NCBI GenBank assembly: GCA_026003195.1 | Contig: BPGU01000001.1 | Location: forward strand, 667,398 to 731,397 | Length of the DNA stretch: 64,000 nt | Source of the DNA: Armatimonadota bacterium | GTDB taxonomy: Bacteria > Armatimonadota > HRBIN16 | Direction: 5' to 3' | Part shown: positions 1 through 7,602 of the stretch, piece after piece | Layout: every line of letters starts with the position of its first letter | How positions within the stretch are numbered: the stretch's first letter is position 1 | Program-made: the position numbers and the translations under genes | The notes under the pieces: generated by a model | Told to the model about the DNA's origin: nothing | Database searches by the model: none | The model's input: only the letters and a program-made list of their open reading frames with translations

Positions 1-405
1 CAATCTTTGCCGTTCGCATCCGCGCTGTCTCAGGCGAGGCTTTTCGCACTGGGGCAAGCAATGAATCAGCCCGACACCGCCATCGCCCAGGCACACAAAG
101 CGCTGGACGCACAACTGCAGAACATCAACCGCATCCAGTCGCTCAGCGGGCTACGCTCCCTTAGCGCGGACAGAATGCGCGCACAAGCGTTAGCAAACTT
201 CGCCGGTCAGGTGATGGCGTTGCGCAACAGCACGCCGTGGCAACGTCTGGCATACTTACTGAACGCAGGCACCGGCTACGACGCAGGCTCGCTCGCAGGG
301 CTAACCGGCTTATCGCAGCAGAAACTTGCCGGTGCGTCCATGCTCGAATCCCAGACACTCAGCGCCCTTGCGTCCATACTGCCGTACATCCTGGAAGAGA
401 TATAG
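1..405 (+). CDS. Hypothetical protein, 5'-truncated by window edge (phage-like module)
   Basis: The reading frame is open from the first base, and the first possible start is a TTG at position 7, so the true start probably lies outside the window. The visible part (about 134 residues) is Ala/Leu/Gln-rich and predicted mostly helical, with no motif I recognise. Its stop is followed after 9 bases by the next gene, which has a good AGGAGG site, so the two look co-transcribed. The four genes downstream include a phage-structural-like protein, so this is plausibly a virion or morphogenesis protein. That is inference from context only. Confidence 0.5.
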   Translation, partial: QSLPFASALSQARLFALGQAMNQPDTAIAQAHKALDAQLQNINRIQSLSGLRSLSADRMRAQALANFAGQVMALRNSTPWQRLAYLLNAGTGYDAGSLAGLTGLSQQKLAGASMLESQTLSALASILPYILEEI

Positions 406-414
406 GAGGCAAAC

Positions 415-654
415 ATGTCCAGAAAATCACAACCCAGCATCCAAGAGTATGAGCCGTTCATCATCACCGGCGAGGCAGTAGGTCGTGGAGCCAGCCTTGC
501 GGTGCGCGTCTCGCCGGGCGAATACGTCAGCGTGCCCGCACATTTGCTCCCGCAAGACATCCGTGAAGGCGACCGCATTCGCATCGAAGTGCGCGTCGCC
601 ATCGCGCGTCACACGCAGGAGACAGAAGATGATGCAAGCGCAGATACCAGATGA
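415..654 (+). CDS. Small hypothetical protein (79 aa), phage-like module
   Basis: The ATG at 415 is preceded by AGGAGG at the right distance (405-410). The protein is short. Its middle (ITGEAVGRGASLAVRV...EYVSVPAHLLPQDIREGDRIRIEV) alternates hydrophobic and charged residues like a small beta-barrel. The GDRIRIEV tail resembles OB- or SH3-like small domains, but I cannot assign a family. The C-terminus is acidic and hydrophilic. The gene overlaps the next one by 26 bases. Function unknown. Confidence 0.55.
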   Translation: MSRKSQPSIQEYEPFIITGEAVGRGASLAVRVSPGEYVSVPAHLLPQDIREGDRIRIEVRVAIARHTQETEDDASADTR

Positions 655-1723
655 ACTGCTCAAGGCTTTGACTGCAGAGCCGGTCAAACCCTCCGGCAAG
701 CAATGGTTGGGCAGTGCGCTGGGCGCGATGCTTTTCCGGAGAGGAACTCCCGACTTCCTCACTGCTCCGCTCCGATGGGCAAACTCCCAGAATGCGCTAC
801 GGCAAGCGCAAGCGCGGCTGGCTCTGGACGCCATGCTAAAGATGGCAGGGCTGGGCATAGAGCAAGCCAAAGCCAACGCGCCCATAGAGGTTGCCCGCAT
901 TCGCGAGGAAGGAGCAACCGCGCGCTCCCGCGAGCAGCTAGATCTAGAGAGACAGAAGCTGCAACAGGTGGAGATACCCAAATCGGAGGCAGAGAAAGCG
1001 CGCATAGAGGCTCAGACCGCCGAGACGATACAACGCACACAGCTATCTCCACGCGAGCGATACACAAGATTGGCAGAACAATATGCGCAATATCTCGGTA
1101 GTGAACGCTACACCCCGCAAGGTGACGAAGCATTTCGCCGCGCCCTTTCCATGCTTGCCGAAGAGATTGGCGCAGAACCTCCGACCTCCGAGCAACCGCC
1201 TCAACCCTCGCCGGTGCAGGCGAAGACACAGGCGGAAACGGAACTCACCAGAGAACGTGCTACCACCGAGCGAGAACTGCGCGAACCTCGCAGGCAGCAG
1301 ATTCAGGCGCGCACCAACCTCATCAAAGCCGAAACGCTACTTGCTGCTCGCCGTGCCGACGAGGTGTCAGCCAACATTAGCGCGCTCAGGCAGCGCGTTG
1401 CTCAGGGATGGGCAAACGTCAACCTGCGTGCGCGAGGGCTTGCCCTCGCGCACCAGACTGCCAACGACAAACTGCTGATGGGTCTTTTGCGCAATGCTTC
1501 CGCCACGGTGCAGAACATCGACGCACAGATTGCAGAACTGAGGAAAGCCAAAGCGCAACTGCAGTATCCAATGGGCAGTGGCGGTGCGGGCATGCCTGCC
1601 TATGATCCTGGCGAACTGGATGCCCTTATCCGCGAACTGCAGCAACAGCGAGATGCCAATGCAGGTATCATCCAGTTAGGCAGCATGGCACTGCAGAAAC
1701 TGCAGCAGAGGTTGAAGCAATGA
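629..1723 (+). CDS. Coiled-coil protein of phage-like module (364 aa)
   Basis: The frame is open from further upstream, but the ATG at 629 follows AGGAGACAG at proper spacing and begins a plausible protein (MMQAQIPDELLKALTAEP), so I place the start there. After a short N-terminal segment almost the whole protein is Glu/Arg/Gln/Ala-rich and predicted to form long coiled coils (roughly residues 55-170 and 200-290). A Pro/Gln-rich linker falls near residue 195 and a Gly-rich stretch near 315. It ends in an ATGA overlap with the 759-residue protein, so the two are translationally coupled. Long helical proteins like this occur in phage tail and scaffold modules, but I see no diagnostic motif. Confidence 0.65.
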   Translation: MMQAQIPDELLKALTAEPVKPSGKQWLGSALGAMLFRRGTPDFLTAPLRWANSQNALRQAQARLALDAMLKMAGLGIEQAKANAPIEVARIREEGATARSREQLDLERQKLQQVEIPKSEAEKARIEAQTAETIQRTQLSPRERYTRLAEQYAQYLGSERYTPQGDEAFRRALSMLAEEIGAEPPTSEQPPQPSPVQAKTQAETELTRERATTERELREPRRQQIQARTNLIKAETLLAARRADEVSANISALRQRVAQGWANVNLRARGLALAHQTANDKLLMGLLRNASATVQNIDAQIAELRKAKAQLQYPMGSGGAGMPAYDPGELDALIRELQQQRDANAGIIQLGSMALQKLQQRLKQ

Positions 1724-3999
1724 AGCGCACGCCACAGCAAACACAGTTTGCGCGGCAGGCTTTGCAGTTCTTCCTGAAACTCTACGAAGGCAAGCCGTTG
1801 CCCGAAGGAGCACAATTGCTCTCAGTTTTGCAACGTGTTTTCTTTCCGGGCAAGCGCAAACTGAGCGCAGAGGAGGCGCGCTGGGTAGCTCAGCAATTGA
1901 TTGAATCGCGCCGTCCGTCGCTGGCAGGCACGCTCTGGCGCATCATCACCCGTCCCGAAGATGCTCGTCCCGAAGCGGACATCACCCGCCCGGCGCGAGA
2001 GGTGTCGGCAATAGAAGCTATGGCAAACCTGTTGCGCACGCCTCAAAGGGCTCTCACCGCTTCCGCCGTCCCGTCGGGCAAACAGTATGGCAAAGAAGCA
2101 GGGCAACCTACCACGGCGCGGAGCTGGGCGGAAGCATACGCCAGCGACCCGACCTGGGGCAGCGTGCTGGAAGCACTTTTCCCCTCCCTGCCACGCCCGC
2201 TACGCCAGGCACTGGGCATAGCAGGCGACGTGGTGATAGACCCACTGAACCTACTTGGCGCATTGGGCATTATCGGCAAAGGGGCAGAGACTTTTACCGC
2301 CACGCGCAAGGCAGCTCAAGCGGCGCGGTCACTTTCTGAATCATCCGTTCCCATCCTTCGCCAGGCAGGTCAAACTCTTTCTCGCGAGTTGCCAGCCCTC
2401 TCGTTCATGGACCGCGCCGCCAGCGAAAACCTTGCCAAATGGCTCGGCATCAATCCTGCGACTGCAGCACAGAGCAAAAGCCCTCTGCGCCCGTTGGGGC
2501 TGATACTCAACTGGCTGTTAGACCCATCGGTGACGGGCGCAGCGATACGCGAAGGCAAGCAAGCGGAGGCTGGGCAAAAGCTGAGCAAAACCTTCGCCTC
2601 CCTCGCGCAGGCACGCGAACTGCGCAAGCGCGTCGCCGAAAGCGGTCCTGTTGTTTCCCGTGAGGCAGTAGCCCTAAAGCACAGGTATCGCGGGCTGCCC
2701 GAAGAAGCACTGCAATATGCTCGGCGTGCAGTGGAATCACTGGACGAATCACATCCCGACGTGCAGGCGTTGAAGCGGGTGGAAGAGCACATCAGTCAGG
2801 GCATCTCCTACGCTCCGGGCGAGGACGTAGAGCGCGTATATCGGCTTGCCGTTCAGGGCGGATGGCAGCCGCCAGAACAGGTGCCACCTTCTATCCGGCA
2901 GATAGCCTCCGGTTTAGAACGCGAGACGGGCGGATGGAGCGAAGCTGCCCGAACCGAGCAAGAGCGACTGCAACGCATGGCGCGAGAAACATCCGACGTG
3001 CTGGACAGGGCGCTCTCCTTATGGAAATCTACGAAAACCGTTGCCAACCCTCCGTCCTTCGTGCGCAACTTCTTCCAGAACTTCATCTTGCGCTACATGG
3101 AAGGCGAGCAGATAGACCCTGTGCGCATCGGCGAAGCGGTAGCCCGTCTGGCGAAAAACCCCGAGCGTTTCAAACAGTTATGGCAAGCAACAGAAACGCG
3201 AGCAGGCAGCATACAGGATACGGGCAGAGGCTTATCCAGAGTGCTGGACAGGCTGGGGCAGTGGTATGAAGGCGCAGACCGGCTTGCGAGCGTCATCATG
3301 GCAGAAGCCACCGGCAAGCCCCCTACTGCTTTCCTCATGAACTACGGCGAGGTCCCTCAGGTGCTGGAGTTCATGCGCAGGCGAGGCATTGCTCCGTTCA
3401 TTGCATGGCAATACTTCGCAGTACCTGCAATAGTGCGAGGCATGGTCAATGCGCCTGTACGCACAAAGCAAGTGCTTCACGCAGTGACTGCACTACAGCC
3501 CACCGAGGACAAGCGAGGCGAAAGTATTCAGGTGGGCAACAGAGAGATGCGCATTGGCAACATCCTGCCCATCAACCCTGCCGACTATGGCGCAGAGATG
3601 GAGATCTTGGATCCACGCAACTCGCCCTATTACTCTGCTGGGCGCGCTGTGGAACAGTTGTTCTTCGCCCAGGGCAGAGAAAGCGGCTATCGCCCGATGG
3701 GCAGTAGGGAAAGGCTTCATGGATGGGAAGGATTGGCAGCGTTCCTGAAAGACTTTTGGTTGCCACCAGCGTTGGGATATTATCTGCCCGGCTTAATTTC
3801 ACCGTCGCAGGCAAAGCCAGGAGAACGCAAGCCACGCCAGCGACTGGACTACATACTGGGGCTGGCAGGCTTCCCGACGCGCCCTGTGGATGCTTCGGCA
3901 GACCTGCGTTCTGAGGCATGGAAACGCATCGTAGAGAACCGCCAGCAAGCCCAGCAGATGATGAGGATGATTCAGGATGGAATGGGAGCGGGACATTGA
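1720..3999 (+). CDS. Large virion-like / polyvalent protein (759 aa)
   Basis: This long single-domain-looking protein starts at an ATG overlapping the previous stop (ATGA). Residues about 160-200 hold a glycine/hydrophobic stretch (GIAGDVVIDPLNLLGALG). Residues about 430-560 hold PSFVRNFFQNFILRYM, a DRLASVIMAEATGKPP segment and an IAPFIAWQYFAVPAIVRG segment. This arrangement recalls the C-terminal parts of large polyvalent or internal virion proteins of phages, where a helical membrane-active region follows an R-N-F-type motif. No enzyme motif is visible. It is the largest gene of the 1-4213 module and the main reason to call the module phage-derived. The family assignment is by resemblance only; a structural search would test it. 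Confidence 0.65.
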   Translation: MKRTPQQTQFARQALQFFLKLYEGKPLPEGAQLLSVLQRVFFPGKRKLSAEEARWVAQQLIESRRPSLAGTLWRIITRPEDARPEADITRPAREVSAIEAMANLLRTPQRALTASAVPSGKQYGKEAGQPTTARSWAEAYASDPTWGSVLEALFPSLPRPLRQALGIAGDVVIDPLNLLGALGIIGKGAETFTATRKAAQAARSLSESSVPILRQAGQTLSRELPALSFMDRAASENLAKWLGINPATAAQSKSPLRPLGLILNWLLDPSVTGAAIREGKQAEAGQKLSKTFASLAQARELRKRVAESGPVVSREAVALKHRYRGLPEEALQYARRAVESLDESHPDVQALKRVEEHISQGISYAPGEDVERVYRLAVQGGWQPPEQVPPSIRQIASGLERETGGWSEAARTEQERLQRMARETSDVLDRALSLWKSTKTVANPPSFVRNFFQNFILRYMEGEQIDPVRIGEAVARLAKNPERFKQLWQATETRAGSIQDTGRGLSRVLDRLGQWYEGADRLASVIMAEATGKPPTAFLMNYGEVPQVLEFMRRRGIAPFIAWQYFAVPAIVRGMVNAPVRTKQVLHAVTALQPTEDKRGESIQVGNREMRIGNILPINPADYGAEMEILDPRNSPYYSAGRAVEQLFFAQGRESGYRPMGSRERLHGWEGLAAFLKDFWLPPALGYYLPGLISPSQAKPGERKPRQRLDYILGLAGFPTRPVDASADLRSEAWKRIVENRQQAQQMMRMIQDGMGAGH

Positions 4000-4213
4000 A
4001 GCCGAAGAAGTGCTTAGAGGAGTGGAGAGAAAAGAAGACCTGCGCCTTGCCCTTTCACACCTCAATCCATTGCAGATAGCCATGGTGCTCTTGAGAGTGC
4101 ATCATGGCTTCAACATAAAAGACGCTGGGAGAATTTGCGGGATCGATCTCCTTCAAGCCCAGACGTTATACGAAGATGCAGTTCAAACTCTCCGCTCCCG
4201 TCTGAGCCTGTAA
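3977..4213 (+). CDS. Small sigma-70 region 4-like HTH protein (78 aa)
   Basis: The ATG at 3977 overlaps the end of the preceding gene by 23 bases. Residues about 20-75 (LALSHLNPLQIAMVLLRVHH...DAGRICGIDLLQAQTLYEDAV...LRSRL) match the pattern of sigma factor region 4: an initial L..L...Q...L helix, then a helix-turn-helix ending in LR..L. No region 2 is present, so it cannot be a complete sigma factor. It may be a phage regulator or a terminase-small-subunit-like DNA-binding protein. An intrinsic terminator follows 8 bases after the stop, making this the last gene of the module. Confidence 0.6.
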   Translation: MEWERDIEAEEVLRGVERKEDLRLALSHLNPLQIAMVLLRVHHGFNIKDAGRICGIDLLQAQTLYEDAVQTLRSRLSL

Positions 4214-4221
4214 TAAGAATC

Positions 4222-4245
4222 CCCCCGCCGGTGCACCGGCGGGGG
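4222..4245 (+). terminator. Intrinsic terminator after phage-like module
   Basis: A perfect 10-bp GC-only stem (CCCCCGCCGG / CCGGCGGGGG) encloses a TGCA loop and is followed by CTTTGG. The T tract is short, but the stem is very strong. It sits directly after the stop at 4213 and separates the module from a 568-base gene-free stretch. Confidence 0.7.
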
Positions 4246-4590
4246 CTTTGGCAGAGCGACGGCAGGCGACGGACGGACTTCGGTATAGAGCCACAACGGG
4301 CATAACGCCCGAAGGGTGGACGTTTCCACAGAGTCATTCCTGCCTGTACCTCGGACTTCCCAATAAAGCCACACGGTTACACCGTGGGTGTAGATATTAT
4401 TAGAGAGGTGCTCCCGTGGGCGAAGATAGCTCAAAAGAGGTCTCTGCCCTCGGGACGCTGTGACGCCCTGCCTTTTACATGCTACTCCTTGCCAGCAATT
4501 CCCTGCAAGCTAAAAAGAAAAATACGCAAATTTTACCACCTATCGCGATTGACGCGGGTTGACAAAGATTGACGAACAGCACCAATCTGC

Positions 4591-4619
4591 TTGACAACAC
4601 AGAAACAGTATGGTATAGT
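4591..4619 (+). promoter_or_regulatory. Strong sigma-70-type promoter (TTGACA-N17-TATAGT)
   Basis: A perfect -35 TTGACA (4591-4596) is followed, exactly 17 bases later, by TATAGT (4614-4619) preceded by TGG, an extended -10. It points towards the echA-like gene 195 bases downstream. The distance leaves room for a long 5' leader or a separate small transcript. Confidence 0.75.
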
Positions 4620-4759
4620 TAAAATAGCAAGTCGGAGATCCGATAGTGCCTCGCCCTCCTCTCCTTCTTAAACTATCCCAATATGGCTCGGAAGTCAAAT
4701 CAGCGGTTTCGTGCAGAGGCGTGGGGGCGTCGTCTTGCTGGGAACATGCGGTGATGTTG

Positions 4760-4768
4760 TGATATAAT
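4760..4768 (+). promoter_or_regulatory. Extended -10 promoter of the echA-echB pair
   Basis: TGA-TATAAT is a consensus extended -10 element 45 bases before the echA ATG. The best -35 candidate (TTGCTG at 4735-4740) is 22 bases away, too far, so this would depend on the extended -10. Confidence 0.6.
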
Positions 4769-4813
4769 GGGTAAGGATATGGGTTGTGGTCTGACCAGTG
4801 CGGAGAGTTTTGA

Positions 4814-6730
4814 ATGGAATTAGCGGGTTGGTTCACGGGTAGTCTGATTCTTCTGCCTGTGTGTGCAGGCGTGCTCTGTTACATGATTTCCTCACCGCGT
4901 GTGCGCAATACGCTTATTCTCCTTGCCTCTCTTCTACTGGTTGCCATCACTTTGCTCGCCTTCGTTCTCGGCACGCTGGAGTACAGCCCCGGTTCCCCTG
5001 TGTGGCATGTTCTGGTGAGCCTCGCTGATGTGTTGCTGCTTGGCGTCTTTTTCCTGTACGGTTGGAAAAGGAAGAGCCTGCTCATCATCGGGTTGGTGCT
5101 CTTGCAGGCGGCATCGCTGGCTTATCTGGAACTAGGGCTAAAAGCACAGGCTGAGGTGCATCCGCTTTTTGTGACCGACTGGCTCACCATTACGATGTTG
5201 TTGATTGTGGGCGTCATCGGTTCGGTGGTGGTGGTATACAGTATTCCCTACATGGCGGAACACGAAGAGCATCTGCATCTGGCACGGAGCAGACAGTCGC
5301 GCTTTTTCCTGCTTTTACTCGTGTTCCTGGGCGCGATGAACGGTGTGCTCCTGGCGAACAGCCTCTACTGGCTTTTCTTCTTCTGGGAGGTGACCACGCT
5401 CTGCTGCTTCCTGTTGATTGCCCATGACGATACGGAGCAGGCGTGGGAGAGCGCATATCGGGCGTTGTGGATGAACCTGATAGGTGGAGCCAGTCTGTCG
5501 CTGGCGATGGTGCTGATTTACTCCCAGACACATACGCTGTCCATCCGCGAAATCGTGGAGGGGCATTTTGGTTCGGCGGGGATAGTGCTTCCGTTCGCTT
5601 TCTTGTGCCTGGCGGGGTTTACCAAGTCGGCGCAGATGCCCTTCCAGGGCTGGCTTTTGGGGGCGATGGTGGCACCGACGCCGGTTTCCGCACTGCTCCA
5701 CTCGAGCACGATGGTCAAGGCGGGAGTGTATCTGGTGATTCGCTTTGCACCCGCCTTTCGGGATACCTATCCCAGTTATCTGGTGGCGCTGATTGGCGGT
5801 TTTACCTTCGTCGCGGCGGCGATGCTGGCTATCAGTCAGCAGAATGCCAAGCGTGTGCTGGCGTACTCCACCGTCTCGAATCTCGGCTTGATTATCGCCT
5901 GCGCAGGATTAAACACCTCCATGGCACTGTCGGCGGCGGTGATGCTCATCATCTTCCATGCCATATCGAAGGGCTTGCTGTTCATGGCGATCGGAGTGAT
6001 CGAGAGCGGCATCCGAAGCCGGGACATCGAGCAGATGGAAGGACTTTTCGCCAAAATGCCGTTGACAACGGTGGTAACGGTTATCGGCATTGCCTCGATG
6101 CTGTTGCCTCCCTTTGGGGTGCTGATTGCCAAGTGGGCAGCCATCGAGTCGTCCGTGAAGCTGCCGGTGGCTACGGTGATGTTCGTTATCGGCAGTACCT
6201 TCACCGTGATGTTCTGGACGAAGTGGGTGGGGAAACTACTGAGCGTTTCTCCCGGCGATCCTCCTCTGCGCATGGAGCGACTGCATCCCTTGTATGTCGG
6301 CACGCTCCTTTTCCTGACCGTGGGCGCGATGGTGTTTAGTCTGATGGTGGCTGAAGTGTTGAACCGACTGGTGGTGCCCGCAGTAGCGCGTTACTACGGC
6401 AGCGCAGGGTTCTCCTCCGATTTGCCTGTAGCGACCGAATCCGGCTGGTTCCCGGTTTTGCTGCTCTTTGCGGTGCTGGTACTGGCGGTGGTACTGCCTT
6501 TATTGTTTATCCGGGTGCGCCGCAGTGAGGTAGCGCCGCCTTACCTGTGTGGCGAACAGGTGGAAGAGGTGCCGGATGTGCGCTTTCGCTCGGCAGGCGA
6601 CGACATAGAAGAGGTACTGATAGGGGGGCACTACTTCGAGCATTTCTTTGGCGAGTCCCGCCATAGTCGCTGGATCCATGCAGTTTCTGTGGTATTACTC
6701 CTCGCAATGTTTGGGGTGGCTGTGCTTTGA
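4814..6730 (+). CDS. echA: EchA/NuoL-like proton-conducting membrane subunit (638 aa)
   Basis: The protein is an antiporter-like membrane subunit of the complex I / group 4 hydrogenase superfamily and carries ions across the cytoplasmic membrane. About 14-16 hydrophobic segments are visible. The conserved central region (residues about 250-330) includes GFTKSAQMPFQGWLLGAM and APTPVSALLHSSTMVKAGVYL, with the lysine and histidine of the proton channel. At 638 residues, paired with an EchB-type partner, it fits EchA (or HyfB) better than canonical NuoL. The hydrophilic tail (about 570-610) resembles the C-terminus of EchA-type subunits. It ends in a TTGA overlap with the next gene. No catalytic hydrogenase subunit lies in the window. 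The start at 4814 has a GGAG-like site just upstream. Confidence 0.8.
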   Translation: MELAGWFTGSLILLPVCAGVLCYMISSPRVRNTLILLASLLLVAITLLAFVLGTLEYSPGSPVWHVLVSLADVLLLGVFFLYGWKRKSLLIIGLVLLQAASLAYLELGLKAQAEVHPLFVTDWLTITMLLIVGVIGSVVVVYSIPYMAEHEEHLHLARSRQSRFFLLLLVFLGAMNGVLLANSLYWLFFFWEVTTLCCFLLIAHDDTEQAWESAYRALWMNLIGGASLSLAMVLIYSQTHTLSIREIVEGHFGSAGIVLPFAFLCLAGFTKSAQMPFQGWLLGAMVAPTPVSALLHSSTMVKAGVYLVIRFAPAFRDTYPSYLVALIGGFTFVAAAMLAISQQNAKRVLAYSTVSNLGLIIACAGLNTSMALSAAVMLIIFHAISKGLLFMAIGVIESGIRSRDIEQMEGLFAKMPLTTVVTVIGIASMLLPPFGVLIAKWAAIESSVKLPVATVMFVIGSTFTVMFWTKWVGKLLSVSPGDPPLRMERLHPLYVGTLLFLTVGAMVFSLMVAEVLNRLVVPAVARYYGSAGFSSDLPVATESGWFPVLLLFAVLVLAVVLPLLFIRVRRSEVAPPYLCGEQVEEVPDVRFRSAGDDIEEVLIGGHYFEHFFGESRHSRWIHAVSVVLLLAMFGVAVL

Positions 6731-7590
6731 GCGACTGGTACACACCTCTGATTATCCTGGCAACCCTCCTGATTGCCCCACTGGTAGGGGGCTTGTTGAT
6801 GGGAATAGATCGCAAACTGAGTGCACGTATGCAGGGCAGGGCGGGACCTCCTGTCGCTCAACCGTTCTATGACCTCATCAAGCTGTTTGCCAAGGATGCG
6901 CTGGTCTCTACAAAGATGCAACTGGTGAGCGTTTATCTGTATCTCGCCTCCGTGGTGCTCAGCACGGTGATGCTGGTGCTGGCACAGGACTTGCTGGTAC
7001 TGTTGTTTGTGCTGGCGCTGGGCAGTGTGTCGTTGATACTGGGGGCATTCAGCGTGCGCTCGCCCTACAGTCAGCTGGGGGCATATCGTGAACTGCTCTT
7101 GCTCTTAAGTTACGAGCCTCTGCTGGCGCTGTTTGTGGTCGGAGTGTATCTGGCGACAGGTAGTTTCATGGTGCGTGACATCTTCAAGATGGAGCAACCG
7201 TTGCTGCTGTCCCTGCCCCTGTTCGCGGTGACCCAGATACTGGTGCTGGCGATGAAGATGAACAAGTCGCCGTTTGATATCTCCGCTTCCCACCATGCGC
7301 ATCAGGAGGTTGTGCGTGGAATCCTCACCGAGTTTTCGGGTCCCTATCTGGGCATTATCGAGTTGACGCACTGGTACGAGCTGGTGTTATTGCTGGGCAT
7401 GACGGCGCTGCTCTGGGCGAATAACCTGTGGGGAGGAGCAGCTCTGGCGATAGGCAGTTATTTGGTGGTGATAGGCATAGACAGCATCACCGCCCGCATG
7501 ACATGGCGCTGGACACTGCGCGTGGGGTGGGGGATCGGCATCCCTCTGGCGGTAACGAACCTGATGATTCTGTACCTGCAAAGATTGTAA
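6727..7590 (+). CDS. echB: EchB/HycD/NuoH-like membrane subunit (287 aa)
   Basis: This is the homologue of complex I NuoH, the membrane subunit that anchors the peripheral arm. It starts at a TTG overlapping the upstream stop (TTGA). Residues about 30-55 carry RMQGRAGPPVAQPFYDLIKLFAK, typical of EchB/HycD. Residues about 180-205 carry SPFDISASHHAHQEVVRGILTEFSGP, the hydrogenase-type version of the quinone-loop motif; true NuoH has a GESELV-type loop instead. Around eight membrane segments are visible. It is translationally coupled to the EchA-like gene and converges on nuoN with only 12 bases between stops. Confidence 0.85.
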   Translation: MSDWYTPLIILATLLIAPLVGGLLMGIDRKLSARMQGRAGPPVAQPFYDLIKLFAKDALVSTKMQLVSVYLYLASVVLSTVMLVLAQDLLVLLFVLALGSVSLILGAFSVRSPYSQLGAYRELLLLLSYEPLLALFVVGVYLATGSFMVRDIFKMEQPLLLSLPLFAVTQILVLAMKMNKSPFDISASHHAHQEVVRGILTEFSGPYLGIIELTHWYELVLLLGMTALLWANNLWGGAALAIGSYLVVIGIDSITARMTWRWTLRVGWGIGIPLAVTNLMILYLQRL

Positions 7591-7602
7591 CAAGGATGTA
7601 CT

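Larger units (their letters stand above)
4246..4813. other. Gene-free interval between phage-like module and ech genes
   Basis: No convincing coding frame is present: the frame that includes 4384-4572 has no ribosome site and no recognisable product. The stretch 4246-4590 shows a few weak dyads but no known RNA I can name. The right-hand part holds two promoters, at 4591-4619 and around 4760. An unannotated small RNA driven by the first of these is possible. Confidence 0.5.

Noticed and set aside
4246-4590. Possible structured RNA after the phage-like module
   Set aside because: Some short dyads exist, but no consensus of a known RNA could be recognised.
5443-6339. 298-residue frame on + inside the echA-like gene
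   Set aside because: Out-of-frame shadow; the 638-residue product has the expected transmembrane motifs.
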